Source: Montifringilla adamsi (lineage: Eukaryota > Chordata > Aves > Passeriformes > Passeridae). Taken from it: a stretch of DNA of 64,000 nucleotides. Below are positions 62,856 to 64,000 of the stretch, in pieces. The notes beneath the pieces were generated by a model, which saw only the letters and a list, made by a program, of their open reading frames with translations, had not been told where the DNA came from and did not search any database. The stretch spans positions 14,137,860 to 14,201,859 of the forward strand of contig JAGGNK010006448.1 in NCBI GenBank assembly GCA_017590115.1, in the 5' to 3' direction. Position 1 is the first letter of the stretch. The number at the start of each line of letters is the position of its first letter. A program made the translations under genes and the position numbers.

Positions 62856-64000
62856 GCAACCCATGTTAATTCTATGAGTTATTCTGATATGCTGGTTTTC
62901 AGCTGAGACTCCGGGCCTGATAGATGCCTGAGCAAATGGGATGGAGGGCAAATAGGATAAGGCTGGTGATCTAATGAAACCCTAGATCCCATGCTTTCAT
63001 TAGTTAATTACCCACAAGGGAAATCAATATGACTCATCTGCATGCTGCTACAAGTGCAAAGGGGACTGAAGCTGCAAGTCCCTGAGGGTGCAGGTGAGGC
63101 GTTAGACTCACAGTTAGTTTTAATCAGCTGTAAAAAGAAACTGCACCCACAAAAAGCTAAAAACCACTTTGGCAGGGCACTAGATCGTCATGAAAATAAT
63201 TAAAATAATTTGGATGATCTTGTACATAAATACTGTCATGTAACTATTGATTTTTTAGTTTATCCTTATAGTCAGAATACTGATGCAACCAGCTTGGCTA
63301 AATAGATATCCAGTCCTGGTTTCACATACACAACATGAAGAATCCTGCTTAATTGCAAAGTAGTGCTCTGACACTCCTCAGTTGAACAAACAGAGCAACA
63401 CAGAAAACCATATGCCACAAGAAAGAGTCCATGATTAAAGTCCTAGCCTTGGATGCAGACTCAATTTTTCACTCTCCCATAAACCTCTCAAGATAATTTA
63501 TTGCTACTAAATGTACAGAGTGGCTGAGAATATTCTAACACCAGACATCAGAAGATCAAAACTTAAAAATGTCTGTGCTGAATCCATAAAAGGACTTAAA
63601 AAATAATTCACTGAAAGAAACAGCTGTCTTAAATTCGGCATAGCTAAATGGCAATGTCTAAATAAAGAGTAATTTTTTTGATCTTGTTCAAAAAGCAGAA
63701 TAGAAAACTCAGAGCTAGACTGAGAGCAAGCATAAAATACCCAAGGAGAATTAGACATAAAGCAAGAGATTCATACTCCAAGTGCAAGTCATCAAAAACT
63801 AAGCAGTGGTAAATACCATTAACAAGAGACATGAGCTCATATTCCTTGGAGCTTCCGACTCTGAAATCAGCTTTGAACCTGCAGTCCCGACTTCAGTACG
63901 TCAAGCAGTGCCACAACTCATCTTTCTAAGGAACAAGAGGCAGAGAAGGGCACGTTGTCTCCTTGAACTCCAGAATTCAAGTATTTTCCCTTCAGGGCTG

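Larger units (their letters stand above)
47580..64000. other. Non-coding stretch, no gene accepted
   Basis: Frames reach 126 codons (57641-58021, minus) but none resembles a known family or has a set of good splice borders. No CR1 tail or LTR terminus is recognised. A GC-richer patch at 57.7-57.95 kb carries no visible promoter elements. Small tandems and one A-run are listed separately. Confidence 0.5.

Noticed and set aside
1..64000. CRISPR arrays, bacterial operons, tRNA or rRNA genes
   Set aside because: No regularly spaced repeats, no ribosome-binding-site/gene series and no tRNA B-box (GGTTCGAATCC-type) were seen; the DNA is vertebrate nuclear in character.

Overview
The window looks like AT-rich, repeat-poor nuclear DNA from a bird, probably a songbird. 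This is judged from chicken-repeat-1 (CR1) LINE 3' ends, several closing with the typical ATTCTATG-type octamer tail, and from one long LTR of a kind I know from passerine genomes, ending in GGGTCAACCCACTACA. There is no bacterial or viral gene organisation, no operon, no CRISPR array, no CpG island and no recognisable tRNA, rRNA or snRNA gene. Nearly all long open frames are chance frames in low-complexity or LTR DNA.

The most interesting item is on the minus strand. Three exon-like blocks (41186-41044, 30974-30863, 28731-28464) have splice-like borders and matching phases (1/1 and 2/2). Together they give one open frame of 164 codons from an ATG to a TAA. The predicted product has four hydrophobic segments and a short hydrophilic C-terminal tail, so it would be a small tetraspan membrane protein. 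I do not recognise the family. The last exon is the best supported and the middle one's acceptor is the weakest point. A plus-strand block at 11440-11743 is a second, weaker exon candidate.

Layout: 1-9.6 kb is unannotated AT-rich DNA with a short inverted CR1 tail at 6.35 kb; 9.6-9.9 kb is a CR1 3' end; 11.4-11.7 kb holds the possible plus-strand exon; 14.9 kb has a (GAT)11 repeat; 18.8 kb has an RFX X-box-like palindrome. A 1.07-kb solo LTR lies at 23.1-24.1 kb, apparently next to or within a CR1 fragment, and 27.9-28.2 kb is another CR1 3' end. The putative membrane-protein gene runs from 41.2 kb down to 28.2 kb. A CR1 3' end lies at 42.9-43.35 kb. An almost perfect 51-nt hairpin sits at 47.53 kb. 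From there to 64 kb I see only intergenic or intronic DNA with small repeats.

Except for the CR1 and LTR identities, which rest on recalled family consensus, everything here comes from reading the sequence by eye. No alignment, RNA or conservation data were available.
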